A stretch of DNA of 41,305 bases from an uncultured Opitutaceae bacterium. Lineage in GTDB: Bacteria; Verrucomicrobiota; Verrucomicrobiia; Opitutales; Opitutaceae. The notes under the pieces were generated by a model. It did no database searches. It had not been told where the DNA came from and saw only the letters and a list, made by a program, of their open reading frames with translations. A program made the translations under genes and the position numbers. Shown one piece after another: positions 35,001-41,305 of this stretch. Location of the stretch: assembly GCA_903891325.1 (NCBI GenBank), contig CAITEC010000032.1:1-41305 (forward strand), read 5' to 3'. The first letter of the stretch is position 1. The number at the start of each line of letters is the position of its first letter.

Positions 35001-36660
35001 GGCCAGCTCGCCCGCCGTGGACGCGAACGGGGTCATCTACGTCGGATGCTACGACAACAACGTCTACGCGGTGAATCCAAACGGCACGGTCAACCGGATC
35101 TTCGCCACCGGCTACCTGGTCCGTTCATCGCCGGTCATCTCAGGCGGCGCACTCTACGTTGGCAGCGAGGATCACAACCTGTATGCATTCAACCTAGGGG
35201 TCGGGCCCGCCGCCTCGGCGTGGCCGATGCACCTGGCAAACGCAGCCCGGAACGGCGAGGCCCCGGCCGTCGCGCCGACCGTGTTGACGCAACCGATCAG
35301 CCAAAGCGTGCCGCAGGGGACCGCCGCGACGCTCACCGTCGCGGCCTACGGTTCCCCCACCCTTTCCTACCAATGGTACAAGGCGGGCGTGGCGATTACC
35401 GGTGCCACGGCGGCGAGCTACTCGATCGCCTCGCCGCAGGCCGGCGACGCGGGGAGCTACACGGTCCGGGTTGGCAACAGCCTCGGGAATGTTCTCTCAA
35501 ATCCCGCGATCCTTGCCGTCACGGTGCCGGCGCCCGTGTTCACCCTCCAGCCGAGCCCGGCGGCGGTCTCGGTTGCCAGCGGCCGGACCGTCGTCTTCAA
35601 CGCGACCGCGACCGGATCGGCGGCGACGACCTACCAATGGACGCTCAACGGCGGCACGGCGATTCCCGGAGCCTCGGTGACGACCGACCCCATCCTCATG
35701 GTAACCGGGGCGAGCTCCGCGGATGCGGGCAGCTATGTCTGCACGGCGACCAATCCGGGCGGTTCCACCGCCTCGGCCTCCGCCGTGCTCACAGTCGTCT
35801 CGACGTCGAATCCCGGCTACCTGACCAACGTCTCCGCCCGCGGGTACGTGGGAACCGGCTCGGGAATCCTGATCGGCGGATTTGGGGTCGTCGGAACCGG
35901 ATCCAAGCAGGTCCTGATCCGGGGGATAGGGCCGGGCCTGAACACCCAGTTTCAGCTCACCGGCTACGTGGCCGATCCCCAGGTCGTGCTCTTCAGCGGC
36001 CCGAACGGGGTTACGTCGAACGGGCAGCCGGTCCAGAACGACGACTGGGCCACTCCCGAATACGGCGCCGCCGCCACCCAATCGGCCATGGCTGCGGCCT
36101 TCACCGCACTGGGCGCCTATTCCATTCCGCCCTCCTCGCTGGACGCCGCGCTTCTGTTCTCCGTCCCGGTCACTGGCGGGGGTTATACCGCCCAGGTTTC
36201 CGGGGCGAACGGGGGTACGGGAACCGGCGTCATCGAGATCTACGACGCGGACTCGGGCGCCCCGGCGACCCGCCTGGCGAACCTCTCGGCCCGCGACCTG
36301 GTCCAGACCGGCCAGAACATCCTGATCGGCGGCTTCTACGTCGGCGGCAGCACCGCGGAAACCGTGCTGATCCGCGGGATCGGACCGGGCCTGAACACGG
36401 AATTCGGGCTCGCGGGCTGGCTTGTCCAGCCGGTGCTCGCGCTCTATTCAGGCGGCACGCCGATCTACTCGAACACGATCTGGGGCGGCGACCCGGTGCT
36501 TGCCGCCGCCGAGGCCACCGTCGGGGCCTATTCGATCCCCTCATCCTCGCTCGACGCGCTCCTCCTCGTCACCCTCCCGCCCGGCGGCTACACGGCCCAG
36601 ATCACCGGCCTGAATGGCACCACCGGCCTCGCCGTCGTCGAGATCTACGAGCTGCCCTGA
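32080..36660 (+). CDS. Exported subtilisin-like protease with PQQ propeller, Ig-like and terminal repeat domains
   Basis: This is a 1526-residue secreted protein. A signal peptide covers about 1-26. A propeptide-like region (about 27-115) precedes an S8 domain with Asp163 (VIDSG), His216 (DGHGTHVSG) and Ser378 (SGTSMSTP). Two modules of about 125 residues follow (about 440-715), each with GEPLI, GGHS and GVYTGS. A propeller of PQQ-type blades (about 718-1050) repeats DGTVYVG and LYAL-like motifs. Two Ig-like domains come next (about 1065-1245, with SYQWYKAG and TYQWTLNGG). Two terminal modules end the protein, each with ILIGGF, VLIRGIGPGLNT and GAYSIP. The start is ATG at 32080, overlapping the helicase stop by 4 nt (ATGA). 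It is probably a cell-surface or secreted protease; its target is unknown. Confidence 0.88.
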   Translation: MTRRAFVLASIATLMLAALPGPARASQLTAADVARGYREGYVLAKPRKDHLATVDAAETAEGMVAERKFTRMGNLRKLRLRAGDTAAAALRRLAATGRYEFVETDRILHANAMPDDPDFSQQWALYNTGGNGPGGGIAGADIHALTAWNTRTSASSVIVAVIDSGVLTTHSDIVANLWINPLENLDGAENGYTGDKYGINTVSSNGIPTDDSADGHGTHVSGILGAVGNNDDDISGVAWQVQIMALKFLNSSGSGTTSDEIECIDFAISHGANLINASFGSSTFSQSEFTAIQEAGSAGIIFVAAAGNLSEDNDLTLNFPASYLLDNVVSVGCSDNRDDVAFFSAYGSGVVDLFAPGYDILSLSNASNTATEILSGTSMSTPMVTGSLALLKAQFPGDSYRQLINRVLSHVDPGPDFAFKAQSGGRLNLAAALGSAPMDNAPMNDTFARRCHLAGTQVTARADNSGASIELGEPLIAGTTGGHSLWWDWKAPVTGSVAVTTSAVSGGYSVNSSYPTLVGVYTGSALSSLSAVAVSAAAGNGASNVTFTAQAGTTYEITVDGQNGATGFTLLHINYLNDAFETPVTLTGSSVGITATNVNASREAGEPLIQNNPGGHSVWYQWTAPASRQYSITALSPDFDTLLGVYTGSSLTSLTTVTSSKGASLSSSASVPVSVCSCTFSAAGGTTYFIAIDGGGDADTQLSTGQFTLSIADDSWQYTTGDGITCSPAVGPDGTVYVGGDDGYVYALTPGATSGTLKWRYRTGGALDSTAASVSGDGTSVYAVSADGYVYALATASGALEWRYGVASSPPACAPTLAADGTIYVRDSLNTLYALNPAGTVKWTCPISGISYASPTVAADGTVYIGSDNGFFYAVNPASGAIKWSFNAGGAIYTAAAIDGAGNAYFATLAGTVYAVNPLGVQIWSYLAGNSVTSSPALGAGGTVYFGCYDHNLYALGAATGALQWTCALGAEVRASSPAVDANGVIYVGCYDNNVYAVNPNGTVNRIFATGYLVRSSPVISGGALYVGSEDHNLYAFNLGVGPAASAWPMHLANAARNGEAPAVAPTVLTQPISQSVPQGTAATLTVAAYGSPTLSYQWYKAGVAITGATAASYSIASPQAGDAGSYTVRVGNSLGNVLSNPAILAVTVPAPVFTLQPSPAAVSVASGRTVVFNATATGSAATTYQWTLNGGTAIPGASVTTDPILMVTGASSADAGSYVCTATNPGGSTASASAVLTVVSTSNPGYLTNVSARGYVGTGSGILIGGFGVVGTGSKQVLIRGIGPGLNTQFQLTGYVADPQVVLFSGPNGVTSNGQPVQNDDWATPEYGAAATQSAMAAAFTALGAYSIPPSSLDAALLFSVPVTGGGYTAQVSGANGGTGTGVIEIYDADSGAPATRLANLSARDLVQTGQNILIGGFYVGGSTAETVLIRGIGPGLNTEFGLAGWLVQPVLALYSGGTPIYSNTIWGGDPVLAAAEATVGAYSIPSSSLDALLLVTLPPGGYTAQITGLNGTTGLAVVEIYELP

Positions 36661-36685
36661 GCCGCGCCCGACGCTTTCCGCTTCC

Positions 36686-36708
36686 AAAGCCCGGCAATAG
36701 GGCTTTTT
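36686..36708 (+). terminator. Intrinsic terminator or attenuator before pyrB
   Basis: A perfect 7-bp stem, AAAGCCC at 36686-36692 and GGGCTTT at 36700-36706, encloses a 7-nt loop and ends in a run of five T (36704-36708). This is a standard Rho-independent terminator. It lies 25 nt after the protease stop and only 8 nt before the GTG of pyrB, so a pyrB transcript starting upstream must pass it. It may only end the protease transcript, or it may also be an attenuator for pyrB. Confidence 0.75.
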
Positions 36709-36716
36709 GTGGCAGC

Positions 36717-37658
36717 GTGCCCTGGAATCGCCGCCACCTCCTGACCGTCGAGGACCTCAGCATCGCTGAAATCGACCAGATCCACGCGACGGCCGCCGTT
36801 TTCAAGAAGCAGCTCCAGCACAGCGTCAAGAAGCTGCCGGCGCTGCGCGGCAAGACGATCGTCAATTTCTTCCTCGAGCCGAGCACCCGCACCCGGATGG
36901 CATTCGAGATGGCCGCCAAGCGCCTGAGCGCCGATGTGGTCTCCCTGGACGCGGCCAGCTCGTCCACGCAGAAGGGCGAGACCCTGAGGGACACCGCCCA
37001 GAACATCCAGGCCCTGAACGCCGACCTGATCGTCATCCGCCACTCCGCGTCGGGATCGCCCCTCTACCTGTCCCGGATCCTGAACATCCCCGTGATCAAC
37101 GCCGGCGACGGCTCGCACGAGCACCCCACGCAGGGGCTGCTCGACACCTTCACGATGAAGGAGCACCTCGGCTCGCTGGCGGGCCGCAAGGTGGTGATCC
37201 TCGGCGACATCCTCTTCAGCCGCGTGGCCCGCTCGAACATCCACGCGCTCACCAAGATGGGGGCCGCCGTCACGCTCGTCGGGCCCTCCACCCTCGTCCC
37301 GGACTGGTTCACGGATTTTGGGGTCACCGTCGCCCACGACCTGAAGACGGCCCTCGCCGACGCGGAGGTTGTGATGCTCCTGCGGATCCAGCACGAGCGC
37401 CAGGCGGCCTCGCACTTCCCCTCCCTGGGGGAATACACCGGCATGTTCGGCCTGAACAAGACACGGGCCTCGTGGCTCAACCCAAAGGCGATCATCATGC
37501 ATCCCGGGCCCATCAACCGCGGCGTCGAGATCGACAGCGATCTCGCCGACGGGTCCCGCAGCGTCATCCTCGAGCAGGTGTCCAACGGGATAGCGATCCG
37601 GATGGCCGCCCTCTACCTGTGCTCCGGGGGGCAGCCCGAGCTGGTCGAGGCCGGCTGA
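36717..37658 (+). CDS. pyrB: Aspartate carbamoyltransferase catalytic subunit PyrB
   Basis: This 313-residue enzyme joins carbamoyl phosphate and aspartate in the second step of pyrimidine synthesis. The carbamoyl-phosphate loop STRTR is at 56-60 in FFLEPSTRTRMAFE. The SSSTQKGET loop is near 81-89, HEHPTQGLLDT near 135, and LRIQHER and MHPGPINRGVEI complete the active site. All are conserved ATCase features and the length matches. The start is a GTG at 36717, as no upstream ATG is in frame without crossing the protease stop. The frame is open far back into the protease gene, but that stretch is a shadow. pyrC follows after 28 nt. No regulatory pyrI is present nearby. Confidence 0.95.
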   Translation: MPWNRRHLLTVEDLSIAEIDQIHATAAVFKKQLQHSVKKLPALRGKTIVNFFLEPSTRTRMAFEMAAKRLSADVVSLDAASSSTQKGETLRDTAQNIQALNADLIVIRHSASGSPLYLSRILNIPVINAGDGSHEHPTQGLLDTFTMKEHLGSLAGRKVVILGDILFSRVARSNIHALTKMGAAVTLVGPSTLVPDWFTDFGVTVAHDLKTALADAEVVMLLRIQHERQAASHFPSLGEYTGMFGLNKTRASWLNPKAIIMHPGPINRGVEIDSDLADGSRSVILEQVSNGIAIRMAALYLCSGGQPELVEAG

Positions 37659-37686
37659 AATTGCCATCCCTGCCCACTTTCCACCC

Positions 37687-38976
37687 ATGCCCGCCCTCTG
37701 GATAGCCAATGCCCGCGTCATCGACCCGGCCGCCCGCCGCGACGCCCGCGGCAATGTCTTTGTCCGGGACGGACGCATCGTCACCTCGCTCTCCGCAGCC
37801 GAAAAAAAGCAGGCGCAGATGATCGACGGCACCGGGCTGGTCGCCTGCCCGGGCCTGGTCGACATCCACGTGCACTTCCGGGAGCCGGGCCAGACCCACA
37901 AGGAGACGATCGCCACCGGATCCCGCGCAGCGGCCGCCGGGGGATTCACGACGGTGGTGTGCATGCCGAACACCTCGCCGCCGGCCGACAACGCCGGGAC
38001 CATCCAGTTCATCAAGGACGCCGTGCTGCGCGACGCGGTCGTCCGGGTGCTCCCGACCGGGTGCATCACCGTCGGGATGAAGGGCCAGGCGCTCGCTCCC
38101 ATCGGCTCCCTGAGGCAGGCCGGGGTCGTGGCGATCACCGACGACGGCGACTGCGTGCAGTCCAACGAGCTCATGCGCCGCGCCGCCGAGTACGCCCGCA
38201 TGTTCGGACTGCCGATCATGGACCACTGCCAGGACCAGGCGATGACCAAGGGGGCGGTGATGAACGAGGGGATCATGTCCACCCGGCTCGGCCTGAGCGG
38301 CTGGCCCAACGCGGCGGAGGACATCATCGTGTCCCGCAACGCCATCCTCTCCGCCTACACGGGGGCGCACATCCACCTCCAGCACATCTCCTCAAAACTT
38401 TCCGTCGAGCTGATCCGGCGGGCGAAGGCCGACGGGCTGCGGATCACCGCCGAGGCCACGCCGCACCACATCACCTTCACCGACCGGGAGCTGGCCGGCT
38501 ACGACACGAGCTTCAAGATGAACCCGCCGCTGCGAACCGAGGAGGACCGGCGCGCGATCGTTGCGGGCCTGCGCGACGGGACGATCGACTGCATCTGCAC
38601 CGACCACGCGCCGCACACCGACTACGAGAAGGACCGGGAGTTCGACTACGCGCCCAACGGGATCATCGGGCTGGAGACCTCCCTGCCGGCCACGCTCGAG
38701 GCCCTGTACCGAAAGGGGAAGTTCAAGCTCTCCCACGTGGTCGACCTGATGACCCGCCGGCCGGCCGCGATCCTGGGCCTGCAGGGCGGCAGCCTGGCCG
38801 AGGGCGTTCCCGCCGACATCTGCCTCTTCGATCCGGACGAGTCCTGGAGGTACGACTCCCGGAATGGCTTCAGCAAGTCGGGAAATTCCCCCTGGCACGG
38901 GAAGACCCTCCGGGGCCGGGTCAAGGCGACCCTTGTCGGCGGCCGCGTGGTGTTCGACGGCGCTGCGATCGCCTAG
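37687..38976 (+). CDS. pyrC: Dihydroorotase PyrC
   Basis: This 429-residue amidohydrolase closes carbamoyl aspartate to dihydroorotate. The metal site starts with His61 and His63 in DIHVHFREPG. It continues with MDHCQDQAM, HIHLQHIS, and the catalytic CTDHAPHTDYEK. Length and motifs match the long (class I) dihydroorotases found beside pyrB in many bacteria. In some lineages a similar pyrC-like protein paired with PyrB is inactive, but here the HxH and other ligands are intact, which argues for activity. It lies 28 nt after pyrB and 6 nt before the next gene. Confidence 0.94.
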   Translation: MPALWIANARVIDPAARRDARGNVFVRDGRIVTSLSAAEKKQAQMIDGTGLVACPGLVDIHVHFREPGQTHKETIATGSRAAAAGGFTTVVCMPNTSPPADNAGTIQFIKDAVLRDAVVRVLPTGCITVGMKGQALAPIGSLRQAGVVAITDDGDCVQSNELMRRAAEYARMFGLPIMDHCQDQAMTKGAVMNEGIMSTRLGLSGWPNAAEDIIVSRNAILSAYTGAHIHLQHISSKLSVELIRRAKADGLRITAEATPHHITFTDRELAGYDTSFKMNPPLRTEEDRRAIVAGLRDGTIDCICTDHAPHTDYEKDREFDYAPNGIIGLETSLPATLEALYRKGKFKLSHVVDLMTRRPAAILGLQGGSLAEGVPADICLFDPDESWRYDSRNGFSKSGNSPWHGKTLRGRVKATLVGGRVVFDGAAIA

Positions 38977-38982
38977 CCCGCG

Positions 38983-39810
38983 ATGGGAGATGCCGTTGCC
39001 ACGTCCGCGAAAGTGCTGGAGCTGGGCCTTGTCGTGGCGGGAGTCGCGCAGCTCTGGCGGCGGGTCATCAGCCCCCGGGCGCGGGCGTCGCGCCCCGCCG
39101 CCGCCCTGCAATTCTGGGAGGTGACGGGAAGCGACCTGGTCCTCTTCCTGGCCTTTGTCGCCGCCGGGGGCATCGGCCTGCAGCTGGCCGCCGTCCGCCT
39201 CGCCGCCCACTTTTCGCTCACCGCCGACAGCCGGCTGATCGCCGCCGCCGCGGGCTTTCAGGCGGGTATGCTGGCCGGGGTCGCCGCGTTCCATGTTGCG
39301 CGGCCGGGCGCCGCATCGCCGCGGCCCCCGCTTCCGGCGGCGCTCGCGACGGGCGCCGCCACCTTCCTGGTCTCGCTGCCCGTGCTCGCCCTCGTCGCCC
39401 TCGTCTGGCAGAACGGGCTGGACCTGGTCGGGCTGCCCGTCGAGCAGCAGGACCTGATGGACCTTTTTGTCAGCGCGCACTCCCGCGTCCTGCGCGCCGT
39501 CCTGGTGGTCTTTGCGGTGATCATCGCGCCGGTCACCGAGGAACTGATTTTCCGCAGGGGAATCTTCCGCTTCCTCAGGGGAAGGGTCCCGCGCTGGGTG
39601 GCGCTGTGGGCGCCCGCGCTTCTCTTTGGCGCGCTCCACGTCTCCTGGGGGACGCTGGACGGGTTGTCCGCCCTCGCCCCCCTCGTCGTGCTCGGCGTTG
39701 TCTTCTCTATCGCCTACGAGCGCACTGGCCGGATCGGCACCGCGATCGTCGCCCACGCGCTCTTCAACCTGAACACCGTGGTGCTGGTGCTTGCCGGCGT
39801 GAACGTCTGA
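38983..39810 (+). CDS. CPBP family intramembrane metalloprotease
   Basis: This 275-residue protein has about seven hydrophobic segments and the CPBP/CAAX-protease signature. Glu186-Glu187 sit in VTEELIFRRGIF, His219 in LLFGALHVSWG, and His258 in IVAHALFNLN. These are the usual catalytic Glu and metal His residues, so it is probably active. Bacterial members have been linked to membrane protein processing, bacteriocin immunity and prenyl-protein processing. No bacteriocin or substrate gene lies near, so the role is open. It sits in a tight run, 6 nt after pyrC and 3 nt before thiL. Confidence 0.9.
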   Translation: MGDAVATSAKVLELGLVVAGVAQLWRRVISPRARASRPAAALQFWEVTGSDLVLFLAFVAAGGIGLQLAAVRLAAHFSLTADSRLIAAAAGFQAGMLAGVAAFHVARPGAASPRPPLPAALATGAATFLVSLPVLALVALVWQNGLDLVGLPVEQQDLMDLFVSAHSRVLRAVLVVFAVIIAPVTEELIFRRGIFRFLRGRVPRWVALWAPALLFGALHVSWGTLDGLSALAPLVVLGVVFSIAYERTGRIGTAIVAHALFNLNTVVLVLAGVNV

Positions 39811-39813
39811 GTC

Positions 39814-40743
39814 GTGAATCCCTTTGCCAAGCGCCGTTCGGAATCAGTCGCCTCCCTCGGCGAGGAGGGACTGATAGCGGCCATCCGCGGCTGGCTCGGC
39901 AACGCCACCCCGCCCGCTCCCCGCGGCATCGGCGACGACTGCGCGCTCGTCGGCGGGCCGGCCGGGCCCCGGCTGCTGACCGTCGACCCGGTGGTCTACG
40001 CGAGGCATTTTGACGACTCCACGCCCGCGGCGGCGGTCGGCGCCAAGCTTCTGAAGCGGAACCTGAGCGACATTGCCGCCATGGGCGGCCGGCCCGGGGT
40101 CGCCGTCGTGGCGCTTGCGCTCGACCCCCGGGTGAAACGCGCCTGGGTCGAGGGGTTTTACCGCGGGCTGGCGGCCTGCGCCCGCAGATACCGCGTCCGG
40201 ATCGTCGGCGGCGACGTCGCCGAGGCCCCGGGGACCCTGGTCGCCAGCCTCACGCTTCTGGGGACGCTCGGGTCCGGGCGCGCGGTGCCCCGGCGCGGAG
40301 CCCGTCTTGGCGACCGGATCTACGTGACGGGCCGGCTCGGCGGCAGCCTGCGCAGCGGGCACCATCTGTCCTTCGAGCCGCGGCTCAGGGAGGGCGCCTG
40401 GCTCGCGCGGCACCGGGCGGTGAGGGCGATGATGGACGTGAGCGACGGGATCGCCAAGGACATCGCGGCGCTGACCCCGCGGGGCGCTGCGGCGGACCTC
40501 GACCCTTCCGCCCTGCCGCTGCGGAAGGGCTGCTCGCTCAGGGAGGCCCTGTGCGACGGCGAGGACTACGAGCTTCTCTTCGCGCTGGACCGGAGAACGG
40601 CGCCCGGGACGTTCGAGCAAAAATGGCGCCGCGCGTTTCCCCGGGTGCCGCTTTCCCGGATCGGCCGATTCGTGCGGGCTGCCGCGCTTCCGTCCGGGGC
40701 CATCCGGCTTTCCGATTACCGCGGCTTTGAGCACCTGCGCTGA
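39814..40743 (+). CDS. thiL: Thiamine-monophosphate kinase ThiL
   Basis: This 309-residue kinase makes thiamine diphosphate from the monophosphate. GIGDDCALV carries the metal-binding acidic residues near the N-terminus. LSDIAAMGGRP is the typical dimer/nucleotide segment, and VGGDVAEAPG, MMDVSDGIAKD and GEDYELLFAL complete the AIR-synthase-like fold. The start is a GTG at 39814, 3 nt after the protease stop. VDPVVYARHF replaces the more common TDMLVEGVHF, a mild divergence of the substrate loop. It is followed by tsaE after 12 nt, a pairing seen in several lineages. Confidence 0.92.
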   Translation: MNPFAKRRSESVASLGEEGLIAAIRGWLGNATPPAPRGIGDDCALVGGPAGPRLLTVDPVVYARHFDDSTPAAAVGAKLLKRNLSDIAAMGGRPGVAVVALALDPRVKRAWVEGFYRGLAACARRYRVRIVGGDVAEAPGTLVASLTLLGTLGSGRAVPRRGARLGDRIYVTGRLGGSLRSGHHLSFEPRLREGAWLARHRAVRAMMDVSDGIAKDIAALTPRGAAADLDPSALPLRKGCSLREALCDGEDYELLFALDRRTAPGTFEQKWRRAFPRVPLSRIGRFVRAAALPSGAIRLSDYRGFEHLR

Positions 40744-40755
40744 GCCCCCAACCCG

Positions 40756-41232
40756 ATGAACATCCTCGACCGCCTGCGGCAGGGCGTTACCACCGGGTCC
40801 GCCGAGGAGACCCGATCCGTTGCCACCGAACTCGCCGGGGTCCTTCCCGCCGACACAACCATCGCCCTTCACGGCGACCTGGGCGTGGGAAAGACGACCT
40901 TTGTCCAGGGACTGGCCCGCGGTCTGGGAATCATGGCCCCGGTCACCAGCCCGACCTACACGATCTACACCATCCTCAACTCCCCGGTCACCGGTCAGAC
41001 GGCGAACCGACAGACAGCGGCCGCTCCAAGGCGAATGCTCGTCCACCTCGACGCCTACCGGCTCAATTCCCCTGCGGAGTTCGACGCGCTGCTGCTGGAC
41101 GATTTCCTGAAGTCACCCTGGTGCCTGGCGATCGAGTGGCCCGAAAAGGTCGGCGACCGCCTCCCCGAAAACGCCCTCCACATTGTCCTGGGCATTGGCC
41201 CGGACAAGCGGCACTCGATCCAGCTGGGATAG
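40756..41232 (+). CDS. tsaE: tRNA threonylcarbamoyladenosine ATPase TsaE
   Basis: This 158-residue ATPase supports the TsaBD complex that makes t6A37 in tRNA. Walker A is GDLGVGKTT, and family motifs SPTY, HLDAYRL and IEWPEKVGDRLP follow in order. Between SPTY and HLDAYRL there is an insertion of roughly 10-15 residues (about 78-95), rich in Thr, Gln and Ala, that most homologues lack. It is the last gene of the visible group; a hairpin repeat begins 10 nt after its stop. No other t6A genes are within the window. Confidence 0.93.
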   Translation: MNILDRLRQGVTTGSAEETRSVATELAGVLPADTTIALHGDLGVGKTTFVQGLARGLGIMAPVTSPTYTIYTILNSPVTGQTANRQTAAAPRRMLVHLDAYRLNSPAEFDALLLDDFLKSPWCLAIEWPEKVGDRLPENALHIVLGIGPDKRHSIQLG

Positions 41233-41242
41233 GATCGCTCAG

Positions 41243-41305
41243 GGTGGAGCGCGATCTCCGAGCGCGCTTGTCCGGCAACTGAGTCAAGCAAGCGCGCTCG
41301 GAGAT
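41243..41305. repeat. Long hairpin repeat (REP/MITE-like), copy 2, cut by window end
   Basis: Bases 41243-41268 repeat exactly the 26-bp left arm seen at 28883-28908. The right arm starts at 41289 and pairs perfectly over 17 bp (41254-41270 with 41289-41305), with an 18-nt loop, before the window stops. The arm is better matched than in copy 1, but the loop differs. It lies just downstream of tsaE, again in a gene gap. Confidence 0.8.

Noticed and set aside
34728-36716. Upstream in-frame extension of pyrB to a 976-residue ORF.
   Set aside because: It is a shadow of the protease gene in another frame, with arginine-rich low-complexity sequence. PyrB proper starts at the GTG at 36717.

Overview
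This window is GC-rich, densely coded DNA. The best fit is a Gram-negative bacterium of the Verrucomicrobiota, probably Opitutaceae. The double membrane is shown by an outer-membrane porin, a Kdo transferase and an LpxH-like phosphoesterase. The lineage guess rests on a secreted protein ending in two copies of a module with the motif VLIRGIGPGLNT, which I associate with Opitutus-like genomes, and on short palindromic repeats between genes. It is an inference from memory, not a database match.

Region 1 (1-7845, all minus) is a phosphate-starvation operon. In transcription order it holds a phosphate-selective porin, pstS, pstC, pstA, pstB, phoU, phoB and phoR. Phosphate would cross the outer membrane by the porin, be captured by PstS and imported by PstCAB, with PhoU/PhoR/PhoB sensing and control in the same transcript. 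The porin reading frame is broken by one extra base at 7682-7685. A candidate operator lies in the divergent spacer upstream. Region 2 (7985-15851) holds a SulP anion transporter, a convergent SNF2-family ATPase, and a NitT/TauT-type ABC importer (double-length permease plus ATPase) with no binding protein.

Region 3 (15873-19409, minus) is an envelope group: LpxH-like phosphoesterase, a MGDG-synthase-like glycosyltransferase and WaaA. Two tandem arrays of a 9-bp palindromic unit (ATAGGNCCT) lie here and supply the TAG stop codons of three genes. Region 4 (19525-24322) has an exported M16 protease, fabF and a HIT-family protein. Region 5 (24354-32083, plus) reads phoH, pgpH-like, ybeY, DUF502, then recO closely coupled to an unusual PD-(D/E)XK nuclease fused to an Fe-S helicase.

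Region 6 (32080-36660) is a giant exported subtilase carrying a PQQ-type propeller, Ig-like domains and duplicated terminal modules. A hairpin with a T-run separates it from pyrB, followed by pyrC, a CPBP membrane protease, thiL and tsaE. A long hairpin repeat sits at 28883-28955 and again, cut by the window edge, at 41243-41305. No intergenic gap exceeds about 180 bases. I saw no tRNA, rRNA, CRISPR array, transposase or prophage gene. The strongest candidates for something undescribed are the stop-codon-donating 9-bp arrays, the nuclease-helicase next to recO, and the multi-domain subtilase.
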